From positions 1 through 64,000 of the forward strand of contig JBBRNX010000010.1 of NCBI GenBank assembly GCA_038230035.1: a stretch of DNA of 64,000 nt. Direction: 5' to 3'. Position 1 is the first letter of the stretch. Every line of letters starts with the position of its first letter. Positions 32,567-41,290 of the stretch are shown piece after piece. The notes below the pieces were generated by a model. That model was not told the DNA's origin. It did no database searches and saw nothing but the letters and a program-made list of their open reading frames with translations. The position numbers were made by a program, and so were the translations under genes. The DNA is from Gaiella sp038230035 (GTDB lineage: Bacteria > Actinomycetota > Thermoleophilia > Gaiellales > Gaiellaceae).

Positions 32567-33736
32567 ATGCCCGACCAAGAGAAGCCTTATCGTCGCTATC
32601 GAGGCGGCCGGGTCAAAGGGCGGGTTCCGCTGCAGCGGCACCTCACGACGTCGGATCAGCCTGGCCGCACCGTCCGGACGTCGGACACGGCTCCGCGCAC
32701 GCGGCGCCGGAGGCTCGGCAGGATCCGCTGGAAGCTCGTCCTAGCACTCGCTCTGCCGCTCGTGCTGCTTCTCGTGGTTGCCTGGGGACTGGCGAGCTAC
32801 CTCGCGTTCTCCCACGGCATCGGCGCTGCTCACCGTCTCGTCCCTGCCAGCGTACTCCGGCAGCTGACGAAACAGAGCGGCCTGTTGACCTCGACCCCGA
32901 CCACCACCCTCGTCTTCGGCACCGATGGCGGTGAGACGGGCCGCAGCGGGTCACGCCACTCCGACTCGATCATGCTCGTCCGCACGGATCCGGGGAGGCA
33001 CCGCCTTGCGTACCTCTCGATTCCGCGTGACCTCCGCGTCGAGATCCCGGGCTACGGCGCGAACAAGATCAACGCCGCATTCCAGTTCGGCGGGCCGACG
33101 CTCGCCCTCCGTACGGTCAAAGACCTCACAGGGCTCGACGTCAACCACGTCGCCTTCGTCGATTTCGCCCATTTCAAGGAGCTGATCGACGCAGTCGGCG
33201 GTATCGACGTCACAGTGAAGAAGCCGATTCTCTCGAACAAGTTCGACTGCCCGTACGCCTCGCAGACACGCTGCGACCGCTGGCCGGGATGGCACTTCGC
33301 CAAGGGCAGACAGCACATGGACGGTCGCCGCGCGCTGATCTTCTCTCGGATCCGCGAGAACAAGCTCGACCCGTCCGAGACCGACTTCGACCGCGCCGCG
33401 CGTCAGCAGCAAGTGATCCAGGCGACCGCGGCCAAGCTCACCGGCATCTGGTCGGCCGTGAAACTCCCGTTCACCGGCGGCAAGATCGTCAAGCCGCTCG
33501 CGACGGACCTCTCTTCGTGGGAGATCCTCCAGCTCGGGTGGGCGTACTTCCGGTCGAGCTCGAGCAGGGCCTTGCATTGCCGCCTCGGCGGAGAGCCTCA
33601 ATCGGTGGGCGGGGAGTCGGTCATCGTCGGCTCGGAGGACAACGCGGCGACGATCTCGATGTTCATGGGGCGTTCTGCGCCGCTCCCGCCGCCGAAGGGT
33701 CTCCCCTACGCCCCGGGCTGCACGGTCGGCGGCTAA
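32567..33736 (+). CDS. LytR-CpsA-Psr family cell-wall ligase
   Basis: A 389-residue membrane-anchored protein that transfers lipid-linked polymers to peptidoglycan. A basic cytoplasmic tail (about 1-55), one transmembrane helix (KLVLALALPLVLLLVVAWGL) and the LCP domain with SDSIMLVRTDPG, YLSIPRDLRVEIPG and NKINAAFQFGG (pyrophosphate-lipid binding Arg/Asp residues). ATG 32567 is right after a -10 box; the very long frame upstream is the antisense of the ROK and rsmI genes. Confidence 0.92.
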   Translation: MPDQEKPYRRYRGGRVKGRVPLQRHLTTSDQPGRTVRTSDTAPRTRRRRLGRIRWKLVLALALPLVLLLVVAWGLASYLAFSHGIGAAHRLVPASVLRQLTKQSGLLTSTPTTTLVFGTDGGETGRSGSRHSDSIMLVRTDPGRHRLAYLSIPRDLRVEIPGYGANKINAAFQFGGPTLALRTVKDLTGLDVNHVAFVDFAHFKELIDAVGGIDVTVKKPILSNKFDCPYASQTRCDRWPGWHFAKGRQHMDGRRALIFSRIRENKLDPSETDFDRAARQQQVIQATAAKLTGIWSAVKLPFTGGKIVKPLATDLSSWEILQLGWAYFRSSSSRALHCRLGGEPQSVGGESVIVGSEDNAATISMFMGRSAPLPPPKGLPYAPGCTVGG

Positions 33737-33747
33737 GGCAACGGCCC

Positions 33748-35079
33748 CTACGAGCGCTGGTCGTCGGGTGTTGCCGACTCCCCGGTGATCAGCCTCGCGC
33801 CGCGGCCGCGGGTCACGAAGCTGACCGCCCAGCGTGTGAGCACGAGGAGCCGGTTCTGCAGGCCGAGCAGATAGAAGATATGGACGCTCAGCCAGATCAG
33901 CCACGCGAGGAACCCGCTGGTCTGGACGCCCTTGATGTCGGCGACAGCGTGGGCTCGGCCGATCGTCGCAAGGTTGCCCTTGTCGACGAAATGGAACGGT
34001 TTGACGACCTTTCCTTCCAACCGATGTCGAACCGAGCCAGCGGCGTAGCGACCCTGCTGCATCGACGTCGAGGCGAGGCCAGGGAGAACGACCTCGTCGC
34101 CGTCTCCGTCCTGCATGCTCACCATGTCACCGAGGGCAATCACATCGGTATGACCTGAGATCGTGAGCTGTGGCCCCACGACGACGCGTCCCATGCGGTC
34201 GAGAGCCGCGCCGCTTGCCATCGCGAGTACCGACGACAGCTCAGCGGCGACGACACCGGCCGCCCAGACGATCGTTCGCGTCGGGACCTGCGTGGCCCGG
34301 CCATCGGCGCCGACGGTCGTCACGGACCCCTCGTCGAGATCGGTGACCGAGGTGTCGAGGAGCACGGTGACCCCGAGCCGCTCGAGGGAGCGCGCCGCAC
34401 GGGTCGAGAGCCGTGGCGGAAATGCGGGCAAGAGCCGCGCGGACGCTTCGACGAGAAGAACTCTGGCGCGGCGCGGGTCCATCGATCGGAAATCGCGAGA
34501 GAGCGTGTCGCGCGCGAGCTCGGCGAACTGTCCCGCCATCTCGACTCCGGTCGGCCCGCCCCCAACGACCACGAACGTGAGCCAGGCTTCACGGCGCTGC
34601 GGGGCCTGCTCGATCTCCGCAGCCTCGAAGGCGGTGAAGACCCGCCTTCTGACATCGAGCGCGCTCTCGAGCGACTTGATGTCGGGGGCGAACGGGCGCC
34701 AGGCGTCGTGCCCGAAGTAGGAATAGCGAGAACCGGCGGCGACGATCAGCGTGTCGTAGGGGATGGAGAGACTCTCGTCGTCATTGGCGAGCGCCTCCAC
34801 GATCACGCATCGACGATCGAGGTCGAAGCCCCGGGCCTCACCGAGCACGACGCGAACGTTCTTCTGCCGCTTGAGCGCTACCCGAAGAGGCATCGCGATC
34901 TCGTCGGGCGCGAGCGCCCCTGTAGCGACCTGGTACAGCAGCGGCTGGAACAGGTGAAAGTTGCGACGGTCGACGAGGGTGACCTCGACCGGCGCACGCC
35001 GGAGACCGCGAACCGCCTGCAGACCGCCGAAGCCTCCCCCAACGACGACGACCCGGTGTCGGCGAGCGTGCTCGCTCAT
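33748..35079 (-). CDS. ndh: Type II NADH dehydrogenase
   Basis: A 443-residue flavoprotein that oxidises NADH and reduces quinone without pumping protons. FAD motif VVVVGGGFGGLQAVRGL, NADH motif FVVVGGGPTGVEMAGQFAEL, second FAD motif VIALGDM, and quinone-site AQxQ-like segment STSMQQGRYAAG. The C-terminal part has a hydrophobic pair of segments (LAWLIWLSVHIFYLLGLQNR) for membrane attachment. It is followed closely by the cupin gene upstream on the same strand. Confidence 0.94.
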   Translation of the reverse strand: MSEHARRHRVVVVGGGFGGLQAVRGLRRAPVEVTLVDRRNFHLFQPLLYQVATGALAPDEIAMPLRVALKRQKNVRVVLGEARGFDLDRRCVIVEALANDDESLSIPYDTLIVAAGSRYSYFGHDAWRPFAPDIKSLESALDVRRRVFTAFEAAEIEQAPQRREAWLTFVVVGGGPTGVEMAGQFAELARDTLSRDFRSMDPRRARVLLVEASARLLPAFPPRLSTRAARSLERLGVTVLLDTSVTDLDEGSVTTVGADGRATQVPTRTIVWAAGVVAAELSSVLAMASGAALDRMGRVVVGPQLTISGHTDVIALGDMVSMQDGDGDEVVLPGLASTSMQQGRYAAGSVRHRLEGKVVKPFHFVDKGNLATIGRAHAVADIKGVQTSGFLAWLIWLSVHIFYLLGLQNRLLVLTRWAVSFVTRGRGARLITGESATPDDQRS

Positions 35080-35091
35080 GCTCGGGGTCGT

Positions 35092-35451
35092 TCAGATCCT
35101 CTGTTCAGGCGCAGTGAGCGGTCCGCCGGCGTAGCCTGTGTTCACGGTGCCAACTGGTTCGATCAAGAGGACATGAGCTTCTTCGTCGGCGCGCGGGCAG
35201 TGCTCGACGCCCCGCGGCACGACGAACAGCTCGCCTTCCGAAAGCTCGACGTCACGGTCACGCACCTGAATCGTGAGCGCGCCGCTCAAGACGAGGAAGA
35301 AGTCGTCGGTCTCGGGATGCGAGTGCCACACGAACTCGCCCTTCACCTTGACGACCATCACCTTGTAGTCGTTGAGCTGGCTGACAATCCTTGGGCTGTA
35401 GACCTCCTCGAACGTCGCGAGCGCGTCGGCCAGGCTGACCTTCTCGCTCAC
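35092..35451 (-). CDS. Cupin-domain protein
   Basis: A 119-residue single cupin barrel. Metal motif 1 is FVWHSHPETDDFFLVLSG, which matches HxHxxxxE closely, and motif 2 is GELFVVPRGVEHCPRADEE with the last His. It may be a small sugar isomerase, dioxygenase or ligand sensor; the substrate cannot be read from the sequence. Start overlaps the fmdB stop by four bases, so fmdB, this gene and ndh may share an mRNA. Confidence 0.85.
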   Translation of the reverse strand: MSEKVSLADALATFEEVYSPRIVSQLNDYKVMVVKVKGEFVWHSHPETDDFFLVLSGALTIQVRDRDVELSEGELFVVPRGVEHCPRADEEAHVLLIEPVGTVNTGYAGGPLTAPEQRI

Positions 35452-35849
35452 TCCGAGCCGCCGCCCTTCTCGCCGCCAGACTTCTTCTCGCCGGAACCTT
35501 TCTCACCCGAACCCTTGTCGCCAGAACCCTTGTCGCCAGAACCCTTGTCGCCGGAAACCTTGTCGCCGCCGGAGCTGTTCTCGCCGCCTGTCGCCTTCTC
35601 GGCCTTGCCGTCACTCGACGAGCCACTCTCTGACGAGCGGCGCTCTCCGTCCGTCTCCGGCTTCCTCCCGCCGCGGCCGTAATCCGTGGCGTAGAAGCCC
35701 GAGCCCTTGAAGTGGACGGCGACCGGGAACAGGATCTTCTCGACCGGCCCGGCGCCGCATTCCTGGCAGACCTCGATCGGGGCGTCGGCGAACCGCTGGA
35801 ATAGCTCGAAGGTATGCCCATTGGGGCAGCGATACTCGTAGATCGGCAT
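35448..35849 (-). CDS. FmdB-family zinc-ribbon protein with repeat tail
   Basis: A 133-residue protein. The first 45 residues are the putative regulatory zinc ribbon: MPIYEYRCPNGHTFELFQ and CQECGAGPVEKI, with four zinc ligands (CxxxH and CxxC). The rest is low-complexity, with GDKGS/GEKGS units repeated about five times and many Glu, Lys and Ser. Similar tails vary in length in relatives. The function of the family is unsettled. Confidence 0.85.
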   Translation of the reverse strand: MPIYEYRCPNGHTFELFQRFADAPIEVCQECGAGPVEKILFPVAVHFKGSGFYATDYGRGGRKPETDGERRSSESGSSSDGKAEKATGGENSSGGDKVSGDKGSGDKGSGDKGSGEKGSGEKKSGGEKGGGSE

Positions 35850-35858
35850 GAGCGTTGC

Positions 35859-35864
35859 AGCCTA
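35859..35864 (-). promoter_or_regulatory. -10 hexamer of the fmdB-like gene
   Basis: TAGGCT on the minus strand ends nine bases before ATG 35849. Confidence 0.45.
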
Positions 35865-35883
35865 ATGGTCAGACGTGCCCAGG

Positions 35884-36321
35884 TCAGGGGTAATCGGGCG
35901 CGGCCATCCCTGGCACGCCCTGTGGAGGCGGCGGAGCCTCGCGCACGGGCAACCCAGCGTCTCTCCAGGCGGCGAAACCACCGATCACATCGCCGGTGCT
36001 CGTAAGCCCGAGGTCGACGAGCGTCGCCGCGGCCAACACCGTCGAGTAGCCGTGATCGCAGAGCAGGACGAGCCGGCGCTCCGGCAGACCGAGATGAGGG
36101 TTGCGATGGGCGTTGTCAGGCGCGACGCGCCACTCGAGCACCGTCCTCGGAATGTGCACCGAGCCGGGAACGATGCCGTCGCGGCGCCTGGTGTCATGCG
36201 AACGAACGTCCACGATCAACGCGCCCTGCTGCGCTGCCTCGAATGCCTCTCGCGGCTCGAGCCGCGAGATCCGCGACCGGGCCGCGGCAAGCAGCTCTTC
36301 GAGCGGTCCTGTCACGGCCAC
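35884..36321 (-). CDS. Rhodanese-domain protein
   Basis: A 145-residue single rhodanese domain. SRLEPREAFEAAQQGALIVD and DGIVPGSVHIPRTVLEW are typical; the active-site loop is LLCDHGYSTVLAA with the persulfide-forming Cys; the C-terminus has VIGGFAAWRDAGLPV. Likely a cytoplasmic sulfurtransferase; substrate unknown. GTG 36321 is used; a possible -10 (CATGAT) lies six bases upstream and is divergent from the 36351 promoter. Confidence 0.9.
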   Translation of the reverse strand: MAVTGPLEELLAAARSRISRLEPREAFEAAQQGALIVDVRSHDTRRRDGIVPGSVHIPRTVLEWRVAPDNAHRNPHLGLPERRLVLLCDHGYSTVLAAATLVDLGLTSTGDVIGGFAAWRDAGLPVREAPPPPQGVPGMAAPDYP

Positions 36322-36337
36322 GTGGGAATCATGCGCC

Positions 36338-36343
36338 TATTCT
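36338..36343 (+). promoter_or_regulatory. -10 hexamer of the 36351 gene
   Basis: TATTCT ends seven bases before GTG 36351. Confidence 0.45.
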
Positions 36344-36350
36344 CTGAGCC

Positions 36351-36848
36351 GTGCGCCGCCTCCTCGTCTTAGCGATCTCGTGCCTCGCGCTCGCGCTCGC
36401 GAACGCCGCGGCGGCAGGGCCGCCCGACCAGGGTGTTCTCGTCCCCGGAGTCAGCCTCGGCGGAGCTCGGCTCGGCTGGACGAAAGCTCAGGTCGAAGCG
36501 GCGTGGGGCCGCGCCGAAGGTCGCTGCCGGAGCTGCCGACGCGAGACGCTCTACTTCAACCGTTACGCGTTCAGGCCGCAAGGCGTCGCGGTCGAGCTCC
36601 AGCGCAACCGCGTCGACGCGATCTTCACCCTGTGGGCGCCCGCAGCGTGGCGCACCTCGCTCGGACTGCGGATCGGCGAGCCTGTGATCCGCGTCGTAGC
36701 GACGTACCCCGGGTCGATCCACACGTCGTGCAAAGGCTATGACGCCTACACGCTGCTCGCAAGCAGAGCGCAGAGCGTGATCTACGTCTCAGACGGCAAG
36801 GTGTGGGGGTTCGGCTTGCTGCAGGCCGGCCGCTCGGTCTGCGTCTGA
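36351..36848 (+). CDS. Secreted protein of unknown function
   Basis: A 165-residue exported protein: signal peptide about 1-22 (RRLLVLAISCLALALANAAA), then a compact domain beginning VLVPGVSLGGARLGWTKAQV, with cysteine pairs CRSC, Cys near 127 (HTSCKGYD) and a final Cys. The GVSLGG...LGWTKAQVEAAWG pattern resembles uncharacterised actinobacterial proteins that follow the 'GISLGMT..eV...LG' scheme. Function unknown. Confidence 0.75.
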   Translation: MRRLLVLAISCLALALANAAAAGPPDQGVLVPGVSLGGARLGWTKAQVEAAWGRAEGRCRSCRRETLYFNRYAFRPQGVAVELQRNRVDAIFTLWAPAAWRTSLGLRIGEPVIRVVATYPGSIHTSCKGYDAYTLLASRAQSVIYVSDGKVWGFGLLQAGRSVCV

Positions 36849-36890
36849 TTCAACCCGTTCCAGCGCATGACGCGCGGCGCGAGGAGCCTG

Positions 36891-37529
36891 TCAGCGGGCG
36901 GCAAGCCCGCCACAGACGACGTCGACGACGGTCGACTCGGCGCGCGCGACCTCGTCGTCGCCGTCCGGCAGCTGGCCCAGCACCCAGCCTGTCAGGAGCT
37001 CCTCGAGTCCGCCGTAGACGATCCAGCTTGCGAGGCGTGCGTCGAGATCACGCCGGAAGACACCGCTCGCCTGGCCGTCTTCGATGATCCGCTGGAGCAC
37101 TAAGAACACCTCGCGCACCTCGTCGACCTGGGCTTGCAGGTGCGGGCTGCGGGCGACCTCCCGCACCATCACGCGAACGAGGTCGGGGTCGTTGCTCCAG
37201 GAGCGGAGGAGGATCTTGGCGACACCACGCAGCTTCTCGTCGGCCGGCTCGTCGGCTGTCTCGACCCGGTGGAGAGTCTCGAGGAGCGCGCGCCAGTTCT
37301 CGCGGAAAACAGTCGCGAGCACCTCTTCCTTCGACGGGAAGTAGTGGTAGAGCAGGCCATGCGCGACGCCTGCTTCCTCGGCGATGTCGCCGACCCGCGC
37401 GCCGTGGTAGCCGCTGCGCGCGAAGACGCGGACGGCTGCAGCGAGGATCTGGCGGCGCTTGGCACCAGCGTCAGTGGCCGCTGCGTCAGTTGGCCCTTCG
37501 TCGGTGGCGCCGATTGAACGGTCAGTCAA
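36891..37529 (-). CDS. TetR/AcrR-family transcriptional regulator
   Basis: A 212-residue repressor-type protein. After a variable 25-residue start comes the TetR helix-turn-helix (KRRQILAAAVRVFARSGYHG, VGDIAEEAGVAHGLLYHYFP), then a helical ligand domain with VRVMVREVARSP and a C-terminal ASWIVYGGLEELLTGWVLG similar to fatty-acid metabolism regulators. TTG 37529 fits a -10 seven bases upstream; TTG 37568 is an alternative. Target unknown; it may control itself or the TolB-like gene. Confidence 0.88.
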   Translation of the reverse strand: MTDRSIGATDEGPTDAAATDAGAKRRQILAAAVRVFARSGYHGARVGDIAEEAGVAHGLLYHYFPSKEEVLATVFRENWRALLETLHRVETADEPADEKLRGVAKILLRSWSNDPDLVRVMVREVARSPHLQAQVDEVREVFLVLQRIIEDGQASGVFRRDLDARLASWIVYGGLEELLTGWVLGQLPDGDDEVARAESTVVDVVCGGLAAR

Positions 37530-37536
37530 GCCGACA

Positions 37537-37542
37537 AGCCTA
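37537..37542 (-). promoter_or_regulatory. -10 hexamer of the TetR gene
   Basis: TAGGCT on the minus strand ends seven bases before TTG 37529. Confidence 0.4.
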
Positions 37543-37583
37543 GCGCCGCCGGCACCGCGGTCGTCCAACTCGGCGCAGAGACC

Positions 37584-39530
37584 TCAGTGCCACGTGACAC
37601 CCCAGTTCGCACCCATGCCGCTCGTAAGGCGTCGGAGCTGCCGGCCGTCCGTTCCGACGACGAAGAGCTCGGTCGGCCCCGAAGCAGTCTTCGACGGTGA
37701 GAGGAGAAGCCGATTCCCCTCCGGCGACCACGTGAGGAAGGCGCACTGCCCGACGCGGGCGGGCAGCGCGAAGCTCGAGCTCCTGCCGCCCCTCGCCGCC
37801 ACGATGTGAACAACGGCCTTCGCATTGCCCGTGTCCTCGTAGGCCAGCCGACCGTCGCTCGCCCACGCGTCGCACAGGGCTCCGGCGGCGATCTTCGTGC
37901 GACCCGTGCCGTCGGGCTTCATCGTCCACAGCGAATAGTCCCCGGATCGCGCATACGCGATCCGTTGCGGGCCCCACACCGGGAAGGATCCGGCGACGTG
38001 AAGATCGCGAGCCCGCCCGCCCGAGACGGGTACGACGAACAGCTCGCCGTAGCTCGTTGTGCTGGAACGCGAGAAGAGGATCTCTCGTCCATCGGGAGAC
38101 CAACTCGGGCTGCCGTCAAAGCGGTCGGGGATCGGCTGTGTCAGCTGCCGCGGGTGCAAGCCGGACGCGTCGGCGACCCAGATCGTCTCAGGACAACCCT
38201 GGCGTGCGAGACCAGCGGAATCCCACCGTGCATAGACGATCGAGCGTCCGTCGGGTGACCAGCGCGGCTGGGTCTCGTGCTGGCGCGTGCGCGTCAGCTG
38301 GCGAAGGCCCCGCCCGTCCGATTCGATCGAGTACAGGTCGGCTGACGGCTCTCTGCAGCCCGACTGGTACACGAGCGAACGCGCGTCCGGAGCGAATTGG
38401 ACCTCCTCGAAAGGTGAGCCGTTGTCGCACGCTGGACCGCGGGCGACCGTCCGCACATCGGTTCCGTCGCGGGCCGAGACCTTCAACGCGATCTCGCCGT
38501 CGGCCGCCACCTGCCAGGTGACGAGCGAGTCGTCGGCGGAACGCGTCCACATGTCTCGCTCGGTCGGGTACCACCGCTTCCCGGTCGAAAGGTCGACTCC
38601 GATCCAGCCCGAATCTGTTCCGACCCTGACTCGGTTCCTCCCGGCCCAGAAGACTGGGTGCAGTGCACCCCGGATGCGAAGATCGCCGGCGGAGAGAATG
38701 CGCACGCTCAGAATGGGACGGCCGGTTCCGCCGACGCGCACCTCCAGGCGCCCGCCGTTCACGCTCGCGAGCCGCGGGTCGAATGGCGACCACGCGTATG
38801 TCCCGCCGGCAAAGGACGCCAGCAGGCCGCCGCTCTCGCTGTAGACCCGAATCGAACGACCCTGGACATCGACTGCCAGGCGTCCCGAGCGCGACCAGCC
38901 AGGATGCTGCAACCCTCGCCCAGCCACGCGCCACGCAGGCTTTCCGCTCGCGGCCACGACCCGCAGCTCATTCCGATTCCCAGGATCGCCGGCGAAATGC
39001 ATGTAGGCCAGCCGCCGGCTGTCACGTGACCACGCAGGATCTGCGGCATCCCCGCGAATCACGCGCCCTCGTCCGTCCAACCCGGAGACAGAGAGCCCCG
39101 CCGCCGACCCGGCGCCGCTAGCCGCAGCCGCGACTTGACGACTGTCGGGCGACCAAGCGAGCTGGGCGCCGAGCGCGCTCGACTCTCCGACCGCAAACAG
39201 TCGAGGCGATATCCGGTGGAGCCCGCCCCCATCCGTGCGCACCGCGTACACCGCCGCGTACCCGCCCCGATCGCTGGCAAAGGACACCCACCGGCCATCC
39301 GGCGAAACCGCAGGGAGGACATCGGCGGCAGAGCTACGGCTGAGATTCACTCGGCTGCCGCCGAGACCCACCCGGTAGACCTCGCCAAACAGCAGTGGCG
39401 AACGATCTGCCGCGAACACGATCGGTGCACCCCCCGCGCCGATCGCTTCCGCTGCCGGGCACGCTGCGACGAAGATCGCGAGCGAGGCGGCACCGACAGC
39501 TCGCAAGAGGAAGGTGCGACGGCGGCGCAC
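37584..39530 (-). CDS. Exported TolB-like beta-propeller protein
   Basis: A 648-residue protein. Signal peptide about 1-25 ending near FVAACPAAEA (a lipobox-like Cys), followed by many WD40-like PD40 repeats of the kind VSPDGRWVSFASDRGGYAAV, WSPDGRSIVYARWD and WSPDGREILFSRSS. It probably binds other envelope proteins; no catalytic domain is attached. GTG 39530 is preferred to 39536 because TATCCT directly abuts the earlier codon. Confidence 0.88.
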   Translation of the reverse strand: MRRRRTFLLRAVGAASLAIFVAACPAAEAIGAGGAPIVFAADRSPLLFGEVYRVGLGGSRVNLSRSSAADVLPAVSPDGRWVSFASDRGGYAAVYAVRTDGGGLHRISPRLFAVGESSALGAQLAWSPDSRQVAAAASGAGSAAGLSVSGLDGRGRVIRGDAADPAWSRDSRRLAYMHFAGDPGNRNELRVVAASGKPAWRVAGRGLQHPGWSRSGRLAVDVQGRSIRVYSESGGLLASFAGGTYAWSPFDPRLASVNGGRLEVRVGGTGRPILSVRILSAGDLRIRGALHPVFWAGRNRVRVGTDSGWIGVDLSTGKRWYPTERDMWTRSADDSLVTWQVAADGEIALKVSARDGTDVRTVARGPACDNGSPFEEVQFAPDARSLVYQSGCREPSADLYSIESDGRGLRQLTRTRQHETQPRWSPDGRSIVYARWDSAGLARQGCPETIWVADASGLHPRQLTQPIPDRFDGSPSWSPDGREILFSRSSTTSYGELFVVPVSGGRARDLHVAGSFPVWGPQRIAYARSGDYSLWTMKPDGTGRTKIAAGALCDAWASDGRLAYEDTGNAKAVVHIVAARGGRSSSFALPARVGQCAFLTWSPEGNRLLLSPSKTASGPTELFVVGTDGRQLRRLTSGMGANWGVTWH

Positions 39531-39536
39531 GACCAC

Positions 39537-39542
39537 AGGATA
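39537..39542 (-). promoter_or_regulatory. -10 hexamer of the TolB-like gene
   Basis: TATCCT on the minus strand ends six bases before GTG 39530. Confidence 0.45.
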
Positions 39543-39560
39543 CGCCGGAGTGCTCGCTGA

Positions 39561-40232
39561 CTACAGACCCAGCGCCGCGGGCAAGGCGTCGAGCGACTCG
39601 ATCCGGTCGGCCTCGTCCAGGTGGAGGCCGTCGCGGTCGACGAGGATCGCGCGCATGCCGATAGCGCGCGCACCCTCGATGTCGTCCCGGTAGGAGTCGC
39701 CGACCATCACCGCTTCGCCAACCTCGACCCCGAGGGCGGAGAGCGCCGCCTCGAAGATCGACGGATGCGGCTTGATCCGGCCGTGCGCGAGCGAACCGCA
39801 CGCCACGTCGATGTCCAGCTTGTGATGCTCCGCGAATTCCTCGAGGTCGCGCTGGCCGTTCGAGATCAGGCCGATGCGGAGGCCGTGGCGGCGCATCTCC
39901 GCGAGAACCGGCAGGGCATCGTCGTAGAGCGAGAAGTTGTGATGCCGCTCCCAGCGCCGCACCATCTCGATCGCGCACTCTCGACAGCGGCCCGGCTCGC
40001 CGCCCATCCCGACCATGATCTGCTCGGTGAAGAGCACCCAGACCTCCTCGTCGTGGACGAGCTCAGGGTGCTGCTGCACCGTCTCGATCGCACCAAGCCG
40101 CGCAGGCTCGTAGCGAACAGCGTCGAGCACGAGGCCGAACTCCGCCCCAAGCGCCTGGTAGCCCTCCGCCCCGAGCTCGGGACCCGGGTGGAAAAGCGTG
40201 AAGTCGACGTCGAAGATGACGGCCTTGAGCAC
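39561..40232 (-). CDS. HAD-superfamily hydrolase
   Basis: A 223-residue haloacid-dehalogenase-type phosphatase. Motif I is VIFDVDFTLFHPG (nucleophile Asp), motif II LISNGQRD, motif III Lys in HGRIKPHPSIF, motif IV VGDSYRDDIEGA. Metal phosphatase of an unknown small phosphorylated substrate. GTG 40232 is selected by the -10 six bases upstream; the open frame above covers the tandem hairpins and the tRNA flank. Confidence 0.9.
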   Translation of the reverse strand: MLKAVIFDVDFTLFHPGPELGAEGYQALGAEFGLVLDAVRYEPARLGAIETVQQHPELVHDEEVWVLFTEQIMVGMGGEPGRCRECAIEMVRRWERHHNFSLYDDALPVLAEMRRHGLRIGLISNGQRDLEEFAEHHKLDIDVACGSLAHGRIKPHPSIFEAALSALGVEVGEAVMVGDSYRDDIEGARAIGMRAILVDRDGLHLDEADRIESLDALPAALGL

Positions 40233-40238
40233 CCACCG

Positions 40239-40244
40239 AGGATA
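40239..40244 (-). promoter_or_regulatory. -10 hexamer of the HAD gene
   Basis: TATCCT on the minus strand ends six bases before GTG 40232. Confidence 0.45.
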
Positions 40245-40323
40245 CGCACGGCCCGAGCGGGTGCCGCGGCCGGAGGGCGATTCACTCGCCCGCAGGCCCA
40301 GTGAAGCACCGGGCGCCATCTGA

Positions 40324-40413
40324 GGAGGAGGGGGCACGCGGGGGAACCTCGTTGGTTCCCCCGCGGTCAAGGAGGAGGGGGCACGCGGGGGAACCTTGTT
40401 GGTTCCCCCGCGA
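40324..40413. repeat. Two 47-bp tandem units, each a strong hairpin
   Basis: The unit begins GGAGGAGGGGGCACGCG at 40324 and again at 40371. Each unit holds GCGGGGGAACC and GGTTCCCCCGC around a five-base loop (TCGTT in the first, TTGTT in the second). It lies immediately downstream of tRNA-Pro in the tRNA's direction, so it might end or process that transcript. Confidence 0.8.
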
Positions 40414-40418
40414 TCCAA

Positions 40419-40492
40419 TCGGGGTGCCCAGATTCGAACTGGGGGCCTCTCCGACCCGAACGGAGCGCGCTACCAGGCTGCGCCACACCCCG
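40419..40492 (-). tRNA. tRNA-Pro (CGG)
   Basis: A 74-base cloverleaf without encoded CCA. Acceptor CGGGGTG/CACCCCG with discriminator A, anticodon stem CTCCG/CGGAG and loop TTCGGGT, giving anticodon CGG (reads CCG); T arm contains AGTTCGAATCT. Confidence 0.95.
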
Positions 40493-40520
40493 AGCCGGGA
40501 AAGGGTAGCGGCTAACCGGT

Positions 40521-40526
40521 TACGAT
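40521..40526 (+). promoter_or_regulatory. -10 hexamer of the Nif3-like gene
   Basis: TACGAT ends six bases before GTG 40533. The same hexamer precedes the genes at 45611 and 53695. Confidence 0.45.
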
Positions 40527-40532
40527 CGCGCC

Positions 40533-41279
40533 GTGGCACGCCGGGACGACATCGTCGCGTTCGCCAACACACTGCTCGAGGTCGAGAAGTGGCAGGAGTT
40601 CGCGCCGCCCGGCCTGCAGGTTGTCGGCGCCGACGAGGTGACGCGCATCGCGTGCGGTGTCTCCGCCTCACTCGAGCTGTTCGAGCGCGCTGCGGCTATC
40701 GGTGCGGAGCTCGTCCTCGTCCACCACGGTCTGTTCTGGAGGAACGAGCCGCTTGTCGTCGACCGGCGCCTGCGCGGTCGCCTCGAGGCGCTGTTCGCAG
40801 CGAACATGTCGCTGGTTGCCTACCACCTCGCGCTCGATGCGCACCCCGAAGTCGGGAACAGCGCACAGCTCGCGCGACGCATCGGCGTCGAGGGGCCGCC
40901 GGAACCATTCGCAGGTGTCGGCGTGGGCGGTCGGCTCTCACAGCCGGTCTCGATCGCCGATCTCGCCGCGCGCGTCCACCAGACGGTCGAGCGTGAGCCG
41001 CTCGTGTTTCCCGGCGGCTCCGACCTCGTCGAGCGAGTCGCCGTCTCGACAGGCGCCGCCGGCTATGACCTGATCCGCGCAGCGCACGAAGGCTATGACT
41101 GCCTGGTGACAGGAGAAGCAGAGGAGCCGACTCTGCACACCTCGCGCGAGCTCGGCATCCACCTCATCGCCGCGGGTCATGATGCGACCGAGCGGCTAGG
41201 TGTTCAGGCGCTGGCCGCGCGAATCGCCGGCGAACTCGACGTTGCCTGGGAATTCATCGCTGTCGACAACCCCATCTGA
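40533..41279 (+). CDS. Nif3-like dinuclear metal-centre protein
   Basis: A 248-residue member of the NIF3/YbgI family (GTP cyclohydrolase I type 2-like fold). Metal ligands appear in AELVLVHHGLFW, VAYHLALDAHPEVGN and the C-terminal GHDATERLGVQ; the middle has VAVSTGAAGYDLI and CLVTGEAEEP. These proteins form hexameric toroids; the reaction is not settled. A short 11-base gap to the next gene suggests a shared mRNA with the ChrB-like set. Confidence 0.92.
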   Translation: MARRDDIVAFANTLLEVEKWQEFAPPGLQVVGADEVTRIACGVSASLELFERAAAIGAELVLVHHGLFWRNEPLVVDRRLRGRLEALFAANMSLVAYHLALDAHPEVGNSAQLARRIGVEGPPEPFAGVGVGGRLSQPVSIADLAARVHQTVEREPLVFPGGSDLVERVAVSTGAAGYDLIRAAHEGYDCLVTGEAEEPTLHTSRELGIHLIAAGHDATERLGVQALAARIAGELDVAWEFIAVDNPI

Positions 41280-41290
41280 AAGGAACAGCC

